From contig NZ_CP009501.1 in the NCBI RefSeq assembly GCF_000969885.1, positions 1-64,000 on the forward strand: a stretch of 64,000 bases of DNA, given 5' to 3'. The notes below the pieces were generated by a model. It saw only the letters and a program-made list of their open reading frames with translations, did not search any database and had not been told where the DNA came from. Position numbers and translations under genes: made by a program. Position 1 is the first letter of the stretch; every line of letters begins with the position of its first letter. The stretch comes from Methanosarcina thermophila TM-1. Lineage in GTDB: Archaea; Halobacteriota; Methanosarcinia; Methanosarcinales; Methanosarcinaceae. Below, one piece after another: positions 57,171 through 64,000 of the stretch.

Positions 57171-57514
57171 TTCTGTGTTTCTAGTTGTCTTTCTAACTGT
57201 GTTATGTCCAGCAGTACCCTGAAGAGTGAATTCCTTCCTATGTCCCTTAAATCGACTTCTACGGGCTGGGTCAATGTATCCCTGACAGCTCTCCATTCCT
57301 CCCTGAAGATATCAACTATTTCCCATGGACCTGCAGAGCTATCTTTTGCCCTATCACGGGCAAGTTGCAGAAGCAGGTGTTTCTTTTCCATAGGCGTGAG
57401 ATTTTCTATCCCTTTGACTTCCAGCTCACTTACAGTCGTTTCACCCATTTTGGATTGGACTTCTATTGGCTTTCCTGGCTCATCTTTTATTTCATCTGTT
57501 ACTTTTCTTTCCAT
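57161..57514 (-). CDS. Unknown 117-residue protein downstream of TIR gene
   Basis: An acidic, helical soluble protein. The first 35 residues look disordered (IKDEPGKPIEVQSKMGE); residues 38-115 form a helical domain (LTPMEKKHLLLQLARDRAKDSS, PWEIVDIFREEWRAVRD, RNSLFRVLLDITQLERQLE). ATG 57514 follows AGAGGTC. Its start lies 44 bases after the TIR stop, in one operon. No family recognised. Confidence 0.7.
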   Translation of the reverse strand: MERKVTDEIKDEPGKPIEVQSKMGETTVSELEVKGIENLTPMEKKHLLLQLARDRAKDSSAGPWEIVDIFREEWRAVRDTLTQPVEVDLRDIGRNSLFRVLLDITQLERQLETQKQE

Positions 57515-57558
57515 CAGTTCGACCTCTTCACTATTTCAATCCGACTTTGAATACATGA

Positions 57559-58119
57559 TCAGAGCACAGGTCTGAAGGTTCTGGGGTCCAGATGAATATT
57601 TTTCTGGCAGTAACTGCATTTTGTCTCAAGGTGGGTCCCTGCAAGAAGCGCTCTTTCTACTTCTTCCTGAGGTGAAATGTACTGCGTCATCTCCTCCCCA
57701 CAATAGGGACACTTTATCTTCAGCCAGTCAAGCCTTGTCAGTTCTCTCAGGTTCTGTATCAATTTCCCCAGAGCATCCTCATAAGCTTCTGGAGAAAAGA
57801 CAATGGGCTGCAGGTGACGTATCAGGACAGGCAATTCGACCCCTGTCTCTACCAGTGGAATTATAAGCTGATCTACCCCGACTGCAAAGCCGATTTCCTG
57901 ATTTACTTCTTGCGACCCTGCCCCTTCCTTTGTGAGAATGGGGATAAAACAATCTGACTGACGAATCCCAAAACGTATCCTCTCACCAGGGGAAAGAATT
58001 CGAGCCTTCCTGTACAGGAATGAAAAGCTCTCCAGTTCCACAGCCCAGAGAGCTCTGACAAGTTCCCGAGCAAGTGGTTCATCCTGCTCGCAGTGAGCTA
58101 TATAAACTTTTGAGATCAT
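57559..58119 (-). CDS. TIR-domain protein with C-terminal zinc ribbon
   Basis: 186 residues. TIR-like fold over 1-130: KVYIAHCEQDEPLARELVRAL (first strand and helix), then SDCFIPILTKEGAGSQEVNQEIGFAVGVDQLIIPL. E75 in NQEIGFA sits where the catalytic Glu of NAD-cleaving TIR domains lies. Residues 135-180 hold a zinc ribbon (C137, C140, C168, C171). Such pairings suggest a signalling or immune effector sensing nucleic acid or a partner, but TIR-like (DUF1863-type) proteins also have other roles. Middle gene of a three-gene operon. Confidence 0.75.
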   Translation of the reverse strand: MISKVYIAHCEQDEPLARELVRALWAVELESFSFLYRKARILSPGERIRFGIRQSDCFIPILTKEGAGSQEVNQEIGFAVGVDQLIIPLVETGVELPVLIRHLQPIVFSPEAYEDALGKLIQNLRELTRLDWLKIKCPYCGEEMTQYISPQEEVERALLAGTHLETKCSYCQKNIHLDPRTFRPVL

Positions 58120-58145
58120 AACTGCCGCATTTTATCGAAATTCCT

Positions 58146-58274
58146 CTATTTCCTTGGTTTTTTATCGTGCTCGATTTCCGGCTCGGGATGAGGTATCGGC
58201 TCAGGCGGAGTAACAGGTTCAGGTTCAGGTATCGGTTCAGGCTGGAAAGATGGTTCTCTGTCTTCTTCTGGCAA
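58146..58274 (-). CDS. Pro-Glu-rich 42-residue peptide, first gene of TIR operon
   Basis: TTG 58274 follows GGGGGG 8 bases upstream. The peptide is built of PEP repeats (QPEPIPEPEPVTPPEPIPHP, residues 11-30) with a basic end (DKKPRK). It stops 26 bases before the TIR start. It would be a stiff polyproline-type chain; no family known. Upstream (58275-58743) no gene is visible. Confidence 0.45.
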   Translation of the reverse strand: MPEEDREPSFQPEPIPEPEPVTPPEPIPHPEPEIEHDKKPRK

Positions 58275-58743
58275 AATTATTCCCCCCTTATTCATTGATG
58301 CCTTTTCGTGATTTCTCAAAAAGTTTATCTGGATTATCTGGTTTCTTTCTTTTAAATCAGGTTTTCTACTGAGTTTTTTAATGAAAATAATTTCTATATC
58401 ATCCGGAAGTTCAACTACTTCAGAGTTAACAGATCCATGTATTATTCTTTTAATTACCCTTCACACATTGCGTGCACTTATTTTTATTATATCCTCCGAG
58501 TCCAGATATTTATTTTGTTATAAATAAGGTCAGCTTTGTCGGCTATAGAAACATAGGAATCTGGCTTTCTGAACTCAAATCACGTAATATAAATTTCAAT
58601 TATATCTTTAATAAATTCTTAATTGATCCGTTTTTTATGTCTGCAGCTTAAATTGAAGTTTAAATAATTACAAAAATATACTGAATTAAAAGTAAAAGAT
58701 ATCTCAAAAAAATCAACTACGGAATCAATTTGGGAGGGGTATA

Positions 58744-59274
58744 ATGAAAATAAAAGTAAAAATAAGAAATAAGAGCAGAAGCCTGGTTTCTTTATCCTTT
58801 ATTGCCATAATCATCGTAGTTTTATTTTCATCAGGCTGTGCCGAGCAGGGAGTAAGTTCTCCCGAATCTGACGAGCAGCCAGTAAATTCTGATGGAATCT
58901 CTGTTGAAAATTTGACAAATATTGAATGGCAGTGGATAGGTTTCCAGCAGTCCGACAGCCCTGAAAATAGAACTGTAGTGCCGGACCCTGAGAATTATAC
59001 GCTTGCTTTCTTCTCTGACAACACATACTATGTCAAAGCTGATTGTAACAGCGGCGGCGGGAACTATATTCTGGAGGGGGACAGTCTTTCCCTTGATCCG
59101 CCTGTGATGACGCTCATTGCATGCGGGCCAGAATCTCTGGACAATGAATACCTGTCGCTTTTAAGCAATGTAAGTTCGGCAGCTTTTGAGAATGAACAGC
59201 TTATACTGCATTCAGGAAGCACAGGTCAGAAGATGTTCTTTATCAGCGGAGGGCGGACTGAACAATCCATTTAA
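58744..59274 (+). CDS. META-domain lipoprotein
   Basis: 176 residues. The N-terminus has a basic start, a hydrophobic core and a lipobox ending SSGC (lipidated C32), so it is anchored outside the membrane. Residues ~55-170 form a META/HslJ domain (LTNIEWQWIGFQQ, YTLAFFSDNTYYVKADCNSGGGNY, LIACGPE). The paired Cys in ADCNSGG and IACGPE could form a disulfide. HslJ-type proteins are linked to envelope stress in bacteria. GGGAGGGG precedes ATG. Monocistronic. Confidence 0.9.
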   Translation: MKIKVKIRNKSRSLVSLSFIAIIIVVLFSSGCAEQGVSSPESDEQPVNSDGISVENLTNIEWQWIGFQQSDSPENRTVVPDPENYTLAFFSDNTYYVKADCNSGGGNYILEGDSLSLDPPVMTLIACGPESLDNEYLSLLSNVSSAAFENEQLILHSGSTGQKMFFISGGRTEQSI

Positions 59275-59440
59275 TCTAAAACTGACCCTACTTTTTTGTC
59301 AATGAGGAACTATGAGCTTTTTTTATGCTAGTAAAACACATTTCCCGTTTAATTTTTCAGAATTAATTTTTAACGACAAATTAATAAAATTATTTATATA
59401 AAAACAAATGATTATACGATATAGCAGGCTATTTAAATCA

Positions 59441-59689
59441 ATGTCTCTGGAAGAAGATCTGAAACTATGTGTGGTAGCCATAGCCTGCACACTATTACTT
59501 GTTACAGTACCAGAGAATTTAATTCATGTCCAGCTTGATTTTGCATCAAAATATGCGCCTTTATTGGTTTTTCTATTTTATTTATTCTTAAGAGAAGAAG
59601 AAAAAAGTAGTCCTTTACCCTGGTATTTTTTAATGATTTATGCAACCGCTGGAATTCTGATTCTTAATATAATTGATTTTTTTTTCTAA
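59441..59689 (+). CDS. Small membrane protein with three hydrophobic helices
   Basis: 82 residues from ATG 59441: helices at about 10-26, 35-52 and 62-80. The frame extends to ATG 59408, but a TATA box (TTTATATAAAA, 59393-59403) puts the transcript start near 59420, after that codon. No family recognised. Just past the stop, a 21-base unit CTAATGGTACGG...AAATTG occurs twice (59687 and 59720). Confidence 0.5.
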   Translation: MSLEEDLKLCVVAIACTLLLVTVPENLIHVQLDFASKYAPLLVFLFYLFLREEEKSSPLPWYFLMIYATAGILILNIIDFFF

Positions 59690-59960
59690 TGGTACGGTGT
59701 AAATTGGATTCTTTTACTAATGGTACGGTGTAAATTGATTATTGTAATTGACTTACTCTTTTCACAGACAGGGATTTCCTGAGACGAGGATTGCCTGTAT
59801 TCATAGCTTCCACCAATTCCAACAACTTTAAAAACAATGCCTGTAATCAAAACGTTAATTTTAATGTCTGCAGGTCAGGGTTTACATTCCCCTGGTTTAT
59901 TACTAAAAACCGGGTTGGTTTTTTCAGACTTTAACCTTAGAAGCTTTATGAGAGATTAAA

Positions 59961-60743
59961 ATGGAGCTTGACGAAGTTATAATCACACGGGCAATCTTTG
60001 ATGAGTATTCCAGAACCTTCCTTGATTACACGGATATCGATGTGGCACTCGTAGGAGGAGGGCCTGCAAACCTGGTAGCTGCAAAGTATCTTGCAGAGGC
60101 TGGGGCAAAGGTTGCTATTTACGAACAGAAATTGTCACTGGGAGGTGGCATGTGGGCTGGCGGCATGATGTTCCCGCGCATAGTTGTGCAGGAGGAAGCC
60201 CGCCGCATTCTTGATGACTTCGGGATCAGGTACAGGGAGTACCAGCCCGGATATTATGTGGCAAACTCTGTAGAGTCTGTCGGAAAGCTGATTGCAGGCG
60301 CAACTTCAGCCGGGGCTGAGGTCTTCAACCTTGTGAGTTTTGAGGATGTTATTATCCGGGAAAACGACAGGGTTGCCGGAATCGTGATAAACTGGGGACC
60401 TGTCACGGCACAGCGCCTGCATGTGGATCCTCTCATGATCCGGACAAAATTCGTAATTGATGGCACAGGGCATGATGCGGCTGTGTGCAATACAATTCTC
60501 AGGAAGATTCCCAATGCAAAGATTGGAGAATTTGGGTCTCTTGGAGAAAAGCCCATGTGGTCAGAGGTTGGCGAGCGTCTGGCTGTCGATGCAACCCAGG
60601 AGATTTATCCGGGTCTGATCGTTGCGGGCATGGCTGCAAATGCCGCAACATGTGCCCCAAGGATGGGACCGATCTTCGGAGGCATGCTCCTCTCGGGAGA
60701 AAAGGCTGCAAAACTTGCCCTTGAGAAACTTGAAAAACTCTGA
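59961..60743 (+). CDS. thi4: Thiazole synthase Thi4, sulfide-using archaeal type
   Basis: Makes the thiazole half of thiamine from NAD, glycine and sulfide. 260 residues: FAD/NAD-type loop VALVGGGPANLVAAKYLAEAG, YEQKLSLGGGMWAGGMMFP, C-terminal GLIVAGMAANAATCAPRMGPIFGGML. The position occupied by the sulfur-donating Cys in yeast Thi4 is H171 here (DGTGHDAAV), marking the catalytic, iron- and free-sulfide-dependent archaeal class. No TPP riboswitch-like sequence is visible upstream. Confidence 0.94.
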   Translation: MELDEVIITRAIFDEYSRTFLDYTDIDVALVGGGPANLVAAKYLAEAGAKVAIYEQKLSLGGGMWAGGMMFPRIVVQEEARRILDDFGIRYREYQPGYYVANSVESVGKLIAGATSAGAEVFNLVSFEDVIIRENDRVAGIVINWGPVTAQRLHVDPLMIRTKFVIDGTGHDAAVCNTILRKIPNAKIGEFGSLGEKPMWSEVGERLAVDATQEIYPGLIVAGMAANAATCAPRMGPIFGGMLLSGEKAAKLALEKLEKL

Positions 60744-60906
60744 TGATTATTCAGGGGAAACATTTAGCTGGATTCGGTACATCCCTGAGGCAAAAAAGCA
60801 GAGATCTTCCCTTCCCAGGGAATGGTCTCCTGCCTTTTTCGGCAAAAACTTTATATAAAAAAACTCCATCTATAGCTTGCTTCTATCTTAAGCATCAGAC
60901 CCCAGT

Positions 60907-60980
60907 GGCCGGGGTAGGGTAGAGGTCCATCCTGTGGCCCTGTGGAGGCTACGACCCGAGTTCGATTCTCGGTCCCGGCC
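60907..60980 (+). tRNA. tRNA-His (anticodon GTG)
   Basis: The acceptor stem GCCGGGG (60908-60914) pairs with TCCCGGC (60973-60979). G-1 at 60907 is encoded and pairs with the discriminator C at 60980, the identity element of tRNA-His. The anticodon loop is CTGTGGA with GTG, and the T arm has TTCGATT. CCA is not encoded. Confidence 0.96.
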
Positions 60981-61182
60981 CTAATTATTTTTCTAAATTC
61001 TTCATAAACTTTTAACCAGTCCCTTTATTTTTGTGGCGATTTTGGTTATTACGGTCTTACCTCTCTTTATATCCTTGCATATCCCTTTAATACGATTTTT
61101 AAAACCTGTTCGTTTACCAGTACTTTATATCTGGCTGCGCTCTATACTTTCGATTATCAAGCAAATGAAAACAAGAATTGAC

Positions 61183-62892
61183 ATGAAAGCACTTATTATA
61201 GATGGCTATGTGGACGAACCTGCCTGCCTTGGGGTTCCTCCTTACCTTTCTCCCTATCCACGTTACATGGCAGGCGCTCTCAGGGAACGCGGACTTTCTG
61301 AAAAAGATATTCACTATCTGGCCATTGACACCCTGCGGGAAAACCCTCCCGGAGCAGGGGAGCTTGCAAGAAAAGCGGATCTTGTTATCGTTATAGCAGG
61401 CATGACTGTGCCAGGTAAATATTTGAGGGCTTCCCCGATCACACTGGGGGAAATTGAGACAATTTTTCGAACTGCACATGGAGTAAAGGTTATAGGCGGT
61501 CCTATCAGGCTCGGTTTCAGCAGTGAAGGCGGAAGGGCTGCAAAAGGTACTGAAGGCAAAATAAACCTCTCAGGTGCAGTGCTTGCGAGAATGGACCTTG
61601 AAGCTTTTGTTTATGACCTTTTTAAAGACGATGCCAACCGGGTTTCTTCTGCAAAACTCAGAGATCCTGAGACTGTAGAACACCGCTTCAGGACAACAGC
61701 CGAAATCGGGCGCTGGGGTCCCGGTGGAGCTTTTCTTGTCAGGCAGCACCCTGATTTTCCTTACTGCATGTGCGAGCTTGAGACCTATAGGGGCTGTGGC
61801 AGAGAAGTCCATTGCTCCTTCTGCACGGAACCTTTTTACGGGGCTTCTGACTACCGACCCATCGAGGATGTGATCTCCGAGGTTTCCTCCCTTTACTCCC
61901 ATGGAGCCCGCTATTTCAGGATAGGTAGACAGCCTGACCTCTTTTCCTATCACGGCATGGATACCGGCGGACCTGTGCCAAAGCCCAATCCGGCTGCTAT
62001 TGAGAGGCTCTACAGAGGAATCCGAAACTCAGCCCCGGAATTGTCGGTGCTCCATATGGACAATGCAAACCCGATAACCCTTGCAGCTTACCCTGAAGAG
62101 TCCGAGCAAATCCTGAAAACCATAATTAAATATCATACACCAGGAGATGTGTCAGCTTTTGGAATGGAGAGTGCCGATCAGGCAGTAATTGAGGCAAATT
62201 TCCTAAAGGCATCTTCTGAGGAAGTCTTTGAGGCAATCAAACTTGTTAACAGGTTTGGGGCAGTACGAGGAGCAAACGGGCTTCCTGAAATTCTTCCTGG
62301 CATTAATTTCGTGCATGGGCTGATGGGTGAATCCAGGAAAACCTTCCAGCTTAATTATGACTTCCTGAAGCAAGTGCTCGATTCTGGACTGCTCCTGCGC
62401 AGGATCAACATCCGCCAGGTCATGGCTTTTCCAGGGACTTCAATATATGGAAAAGACGAGGCTGCAAGGAAGCATAAAAAACTCTTTCTGGATTACAAGG
62501 AGCGGGTACGGAAAAATATTGACCTTCCTATGCTTCGGCGTGTTGTGCCCGAAGGGACTGTACTCAGGGACGTAATGTGTGAGGTACATGAAAATGGAGT
62601 TACTTTTGGAAGACAGCTTGGGTCTTATCCTCTGTTAATAGGGATTCCTGCTCCCTTGCCTTTGCGGAAATTTATCGACGTAACGGTCACAGGACATGGA
62701 ATGCGCTCGATTACCGGCATCCCTTACCCTCTGCCTATCAACACCGCTTCTCCCAATCTAATCAGGGAACTCCCCGGGCTTGGCAGGAAAGCTGCGGATC
62801 GTATAATTGCCGGTCTTCCCTATACCGACAGAGCTGATTTTCTTAAGCGAGTGAGTGAAGGAGACAAATTGAACCGATTTATTGAGATTTAA
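61183..62892 (+). CDS. Radical SAM protein with C-terminal helix-hairpin-helix (COG1031)
   Basis: 569 residues. I start at ATG 61183 (MKALIIDGYVDEPACLG); upstream codons are hydrophobic, overlap promoter DNA and lack a ribosome site. An N-terminal cobalamin-like Rossmann region (about 1-170) precedes the radical SAM core, whose cluster cysteines are C205, C211 and C214, a Cx5CxxC spacing instead of the usual Cx3CxxC. The end (about 520-565) is a helix-hairpin-helix, RELPGLGRKAADRIIAGLPY. The family occurs in archaea and some bacteria; substrate unknown, a nucleic acid is suggested by the HhH motif. Confidence 0.9.
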   Translation: MKALIIDGYVDEPACLGVPPYLSPYPRYMAGALRERGLSEKDIHYLAIDTLRENPPGAGELARKADLVIVIAGMTVPGKYLRASPITLGEIETIFRTAHGVKVIGGPIRLGFSSEGGRAAKGTEGKINLSGAVLARMDLEAFVYDLFKDDANRVSSAKLRDPETVEHRFRTTAEIGRWGPGGAFLVRQHPDFPYCMCELETYRGCGREVHCSFCTEPFYGASDYRPIEDVISEVSSLYSHGARYFRIGRQPDLFSYHGMDTGGPVPKPNPAAIERLYRGIRNSAPELSVLHMDNANPITLAAYPEESEQILKTIIKYHTPGDVSAFGMESADQAVIEANFLKASSEEVFEAIKLVNRFGAVRGANGLPEILPGINFVHGLMGESRKTFQLNYDFLKQVLDSGLLLRRINIRQVMAFPGTSIYGKDEAARKHKKLFLDYKERVRKNIDLPMLRRVVPEGTVLRDVMCEVHENGVTFGRQLGSYPLLIGIPAPLPLRKFIDVTVTGHGMRSITGIPYPLPINTASPNLIRELPGLGRKAADRIIAGLPYTDRADFLKRVSEGDKLNRFIEI

Positions 62893-63108
62893 TTATTTAT
62901 TAAAATTTGAATTGTTAGAATTTGAGTTGTTGGGCTATCACAGTTGATACATGTATGAATTATATTACAATGTAGATAACTCAAGCAGCTACTTCTAATA
63001 AAGGAGATATACAATTTAAAAAAATGTTTGGATTAAATAAGGTAAACTCATTAATAAAGTAAACCCAATCAAATTATACTGCCTTGATTATAACTGTCTC
63101 ACGAAAAT

Positions 63109-63645
63109 TCATTTCTTCTCGATGACCCCGCAGGCAATCCGCGCCCCACTGTTACCAGATGGATTCGTCATCTGGTCGTCAGGATCGGAATGGATAATCA
63201 GCGCAGTGCCGTTGGCTGAGAACAGCGTTGTCGGTCCGGGTGAGAGCGTCACAAGGTCTGTGGTGACGTTCATCTGTCCCCTGCCGTCCTTGCCAACCTT
63301 TAGATTGGGCAGGTCACCGGCATGAGGACCTTTAGGGTTATTGAGGCCGTGCTCTTTACCCAGAGGATTATAGTGTCCGCCAGCAGAGGCGAAGTCTGGT
63401 CCGGTACAGTTCCCTTTCTCGTGGATATGGATTCCATGCATGCCCGGCGTCAGGCATTTTACGTTGACATTGATGCGGACAAGCCCATCACACTCCTCGG
63501 TAAAAGTTGCCAGTCCTACAGTATTGCCCTTTGCATCTTTCATGACAGCTACGGCACTATTTGTGGTGTTTTCACGGGCATAGACCGTAGTCGCAGATAT
63601 CAATGCTGCCGAAATGATCAGTATTGTTATCAATCCAGCTCTCAT
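63109..63645 (-). CDS. sodC: Secreted Cu/Zn superoxide dismutase
   Basis: 178 residues with a signal peptide (first ~23, cleavage after VYA). All metal ligands are present: Cu H73, H75, H91 and H152; Zn H91, H99, H108 and D111; disulfide Cys C80 with C172. It removes superoxide outside the cell. Two further Cys (C52, C64) may form a second bridge. The signature GMHGIHIHEKGNC is bacterial-like. Cu/Zn SOD is uncommon in archaea; methanogens normally have Fe-SOD or superoxide reductase, so transfer from bacteria is likely. Upstream 63646-64000 has only AT-rich DNA. Confidence 0.93.
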   Translation of the reverse strand: MRAGLITILIISAALISATTVYARENTTNSAVAVMKDAKGNTVGLATFTEECDGLVRINVNVKCLTPGMHGIHIHEKGNCTGPDFASAGGHYNPLGKEHGLNNPKGPHAGDLPNLKVGKDGRGQMNVTTDLVTLSPGPTTLFSANGTALIIHSDPDDQMTNPSGNSGARIACGVIEKK

Positions 63646-64000
63646 AGTTTGTTCCCCCCAGAAAAATGATTATCTTGACGTAAGAGAAGTTTGCCTGCTA
63701 AAATCCTGGATGATAAGATAATGGCTTCCTTTTCTGTAACGGTTGATGCAGGACGCCCCATCTCAGTTCCAATCCATTGCATATGCCCAGTCTCCGTTCC
63801 AGAATCGGTATAACTGCAGTAATAATATACCATCTGAATGCCGGATGTCTGCAATTCGAAGAATGTCTGTTAGGCATACGCCTAAGAAAAATAAATGTAT
63901 TATACTATAAATTAATTATTATAAATATTAAATTTATAATCTAATCCCAGTAAGCGTTTTATTCATAATCTTTTGCTCTGATTGTGCTCCAGGTGTTCTA

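Noticed and set aside
59760-59960. TPP riboswitch upstream of thi4
   Set aside because: The conserved CTGAGA and ACCTGA-type cores do not appear in a consistent arrangement; TPP riboswitches are rare in archaea.
63642-63854. 70-codon minus-strand frame before sodC
   Set aside because: It overlaps the sodC ribosome site and start, has no family resemblance and no start signal of its own.

Overview
The window is chromosomal DNA of a methanogenic archaeon, almost certainly a Methanosarcina. The pointers are formaldehyde-activating enzyme, the mtxX-mtxA-mtxH methyltransferase-like operon, RfcL with a C-terminal PIP box, a Cdc48/VAT AAA ATPase, F420-type oxidoreductase, archaeal RibC and RibL, the NIL-ferredoxin homocysteine pair, Thi4, DUF1699, FilR1-domain (Msr-type) regulators, AT-rich intergenic DNA with TATA boxes, and tRNA genes without encoded CCA. 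The species cannot be fixed from sequence alone.

Layout. 1-10.5 kb: a 2.86-kb block (regulator 3' end, small antitoxin-like gene, fae, DUF1699 gene, structured RNA) is present twice as direct repeats 7,678 bp apart, apparently without differences. The first copy ends exactly at the end of a 1-kb insertion sequence, and beyond that IS lies a CUB-repeat surface protein gene that has lost its start. 10.6-16.6 kb: a second regulator, ilvD, a candidate small RNA with its own promoter, a PAS-PAS-PAS-GAF sensor and a flavodoxin. 16.9-19.4 kb (minus strand): mtxXAH. 19.8-28 kb: rfcL, a 2-kb gene-poor stretch with G-rich repeats inside long inverted repeats, tRNA-Val, a winged-helix gene with no standard start codon, the Cdc48 ATPase and an HTH-CBS regulator. 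28.3-35.7 kb: metabolic genes for two aminotransferases, riboflavin/FAD synthesis (ribC, ribH, ribL), homocysteine synthesis and a DUF166 protein. 36-42.6 kb: esterase, Mth938-like protein, MscS channel, coiled-coil protein, AlaX and an F420-dependent oxidoreductase.

42.7-50.8 kb is the most unusual part: a compact five-gene minus-strand operon unlike its surroundings. It encodes an 894-residue protein with an M15-like metal site, peptidoglycan-binding repeats and a complete lytic transglycosylase; a 421-residue HExxH protein; a CARDB-like protein; and two large proteins I do not recognise. Methanosarcina has no peptidoglycan, so the natural target is a bacterial wall. The 894- and 790-residue proteins lack classical signal peptides but share short repeated x-P-F-L motifs at their N-termini, which could be an export or cargo-loading tag. 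I propose the operon as a laterally acquired antibacterial or cargo-type system.

51.8-64 kb: VOC protein, polyprenol kinase-like membrane protein with a duplicated 3' end, Ca/cation antiporter, a tandem array of DUF2795 miniprotein genes (four intact, two decayed), a TIR/zinc-ribbon operon with a Pro-Glu-rich 42-residue peptide gene, META-domain lipoprotein, thi4, tRNA-His, a radical SAM-HhH protein and a secreted Cu/Zn superoxide dismutase.
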